This document shows positions 5,540 through 6,870 of a DNA stretch of 6,870 nt, one piece after another. The DNA is taken from NCBI GenBank assembly GCA_964465295.1, contig CAYXKC010000083.1, positions 1 to 6,870 of the forward strand, in the 5' to 3' direction. The DNA is from Methanolacinia sp964465295 (GTDB lineage Archaea; Halobacteriota; Methanomicrobia; Methanomicrobiales; Methanomicrobiaceae). Both the position numbers and the translations under genes were made by a program. The notes beneath the pieces were generated by a model, which made no database searches, was not told where the DNA came from, and saw nothing but the letters and a program-made list of their open reading frames with translations. Numbering within the stretch: the stretch's first letter is position 1; each line of letters begins with the position of its first letter.

Positions 5540-6870
5540 TCGATCACCAGCAAAACGTCTCCGCTCTGCACCGTGTCGCCTACATCGACAAAGACCTGGG
5601 TAACCTTGCCTTCCCTGGTGGATTTAATCGGGTTCTCCATCTTCATCGCTTCAAGGATGACGAGCGTATCTCCCGCCTTAACCTGGGCGCCGATGCAGGT
5701 CTCGACCTTGAGAACCATACCCTGCATATTGCTCTTTACACCGCCCTTTATGTTCCTCGGGATCTTCTTCTCCCCGATTGAGGCGGCGGAAGTAACCTCG
5801 CTTCCTTCAACAGAGAGTATCCTGACCGCAAACACTTCACCGTCGACTTCGACCTCCATGAAGCTGGGGATTGCACCGGTATCCTGTTTTTTGGACTGGG
5901 ACAATACGGGGATGGGTTCGGACTTTCTCTCTCCTCTCAGGAAGGACGGGGCAATTGCAGGATAGAGGATGTATGTCAGAATATCCTCGTCCTTCTTAAT
6001 CAGGCCCTCTTCCCTGGCCTCCTGTGCCATCTTCTCATATATAGGTTCGAGAAGATCCGCAGGCCTTCCCTCAAAGGGCTTTTCGCCATCGATGATCTTT
6101 TCGCGGATATCGTCAGGGATTGTTCCGGGTGCCCTGCCGTAAAGGCCTCTCACATAGTCCTTGACCTCCTGGGTTACATGAGAGTACCTGTCACCATCCA
6201 TCAGGACGTTGAGAACCGCCTGGGTCCCGACTATCTGGCTCGTGGGGGTGACGAGCGGGGGGTAACCGAGATCTTTTCTGACATCAGGAATCTCCTTATG
6301 CACTGCTTCGAGCTTGTCGAGCGCATCCTGCTCTTTCAACTGTGAAACGAGATTCGAGATCATACCGCCGGGAAGCTGGTAGATGAGGACGTCGGAATCA
6401 ATCCTCTCTGATATTGGATCTACTAATCCTGCATATTTCTCTTTTAATACCAGGCATTTCAGCTTTGCCTGCCTGAGAAGCATAAGATCGATCCCGGTAT
6501 CCCTCGCTGTTCCCTTGAGGCTTGCGACAATGCTCTCGGTCGGGGGCTGGGATGTTCCCATTGCAAAGGGAGACATGGCGGTATCAAGTATATCGACACC
6601 TGCATCGATTGCGGCCTGGTAGCTCATCGGGGCTATTCCGCTTGTAGAATGCGAATGAAGGTTGACCGGGATATCGATCCTCTTTTTGATTCCCGATATA
6701 AGTTCTGCTGCATCATTCGGCATTATGAGCCCTGCCATATCCTTGATGCATATCGAATCGCTGCCCCGTGAGTATAGTTCCTCTGCAAAATCAATAAATT
6801 TGGAATTCGAATGGACAGGGCTTGTGGTATAGCTTATTGTTCCCTGGAGGTGTGCGCCGATGTCCTTTAC
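5536..6870 (-). CDS. pycB: Pyruvate carboxylase subunit B (carboxyltransferase plus biotin carrier), 5' end cut by the right edge
   Basis: The frame stays open to the window edge, giving 444 visible residues. The Met at 6738 is internal, because the upstream 44 codons continue the family sequence ('HLQGTISYTTSPVHS', 'SICIKDMAGLIMP'). About 120-130 N-terminal residues are missing relative to the usual ~570. The carboxyltransferase barrel shows the metal/catalytic set: Lys43 in CIKDMAG (carbamylated in homologues) and His72 and His74 in 'NLHSHSTSG'. 'QLPGGMISNL' (165-174) and 'GYPPLVTPTSQIVGTQA' (202-218) belong to the conserved PYC/OADA region. A linker rich in Lys, Ser and Pro (about 312-336) leads to the C-terminal biotinyl domain (about 375-444) with EAMKMEN and biotin-accepting Lys410. 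PycB transfers the carboxyl group from biotin to pyruvate, giving oxaloacetate. Oxaloacetate decarboxylase alpha subunit is similar, but no beta or gamma pump subunit is visible and a biotin carboxylase follows directly. A biotin ligase must be encoded elsewhere. Confidence 0.94.
   Translation of the reverse strand, partial: VKDIGAHLQGTISYTTSPVHSNSKFIDFAEELYSRGSDSICIKDMAGLIMPNDAAELISGIKKRIDIPVNLHSHSTSGIAPMSYQAAIDAGVDILDTAMSPFAMGTSQPPTESIVASLKGTARDTGIDLMLLRQAKLKCLVLKEKYAGLVDPISERIDSDVLIYQLPGGMISNLVSQLKEQDALDKLEAVHKEIPDVRKDLGYPPLVTPTSQIVGTQAVLNVLMDGDRYSHVTQEVKDYVRGLYGRAPGTIPDDIREKIIDGEKPFEGRPADLLEPIYEKMAQEAREEGLIKKDEDILTYILYPAIAPSFLRGERKSEPIPVLSQSKKQDTGAIPSFMEVEVDGEVFAVRILSVEGSEVTSAASIGEKKIPRNIKGGVKSNMQGMVLKVETCIGAQVKAGDTLVILEAMKMENPIKSTREGKVTQVFVDVGDTVQSGDVLLVIE
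5542..5548 (-). promoter_or_regulatory. Strong Shine-Dalgarno site for pycA inside the end of pycB
   Basis: The minus strand reads GGTGATC, a perfect complement to the archaeal 16S rRNA 3' end, ending 2 nt before the pycA ATG. It lies within the last codons of pycB. With the ATGA overlap it fixes the pycA start and supports coupled, stoichiometric synthesis of the two subunits. Confidence 0.75.

Noticed and set aside
5411..5965. 184-codon plus-strand open frame opposite the pycA/pycB junction
   Set aside because: It lies antisense to two strongly conserved genes, shows no recognisable domain, and its low-complexity Ser/Thr/Pro composition is what the reverse of this coding frame produces.
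5536..6738. Reading pycB as a complete 400-residue gene starting at the Met at 6738
   Set aside because: The frame continues upstream to the window edge with sequence that fits the carboxyltransferase family, so the Met is internal and the gene is cut by the window.

Overview
The window most likely comes from a methanogenic euryarchaeon, probably of the Methanomicrobiales (Methanoplanus/Methanolacinia-like). The lineage is inferred from four signs: a two-subunit archaeal-type pyruvate carboxylase, a CAU tRNA with a bulge-helix-bulge intron and no encoded CCA, a TIGR00341/DUF389 membrane protein, and TATA-like boxes about 26-27 nt before start codons that lack Shine-Dalgarno sequences. No database search was possible, so the genus is a guess.

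Layout from left to right. Positions 1-206 (minus) hold the N-terminus of a type I restriction-modification methylase, HsdM, running off the left edge. Positions 207-460 are AT-rich and non-coding. Positions 461-577 (minus) hold a tRNA with anticodon CAU and a 43-nt intron whose splice sites can be placed exactly. Positions 691-1677 (minus) hold a cytoplasmic beta-lactamase-fold serine hydrolase. A 175-bp divergent intergenic region follows. Positions 1853-3034 (plus) hold a fold-type I PLP aminotransferase. It meets a DUF389 membrane protein (3037-4026, minus) tail to tail with a 2-bp gap. Positions 4061-6870 (minus) hold pyruvate carboxylase as a pycB-pycA operon joined by an ATGA stop/start overlap; pycB is cut by the right edge.

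Functionally, the right 40% is central carbon metabolism. PycA carboxylates biotin using ATP and bicarbonate, and PycB carries the biotin and transfers the carboxyl group to pyruvate. The product, oxaloacetate, feeds the partial TCA pathway and aspartate-family synthesis in methanogens. The aminotransferase is amino-acid metabolism of unassigned substrate. The hydrolase and DUF389 protein have no clear role. The left end (hsdM beside a tRNA) could be the edge of an accessory island, but no integrase, attachment-site duplication or direct repeat is visible to prove that.

I see no CRISPR array, transposon, phage module or clearly novel multi-gene system. The most informative details are the intron and its 9-bp tandem repeat, and the apparent mix of leaderless and Shine-Dalgarno-led genes.
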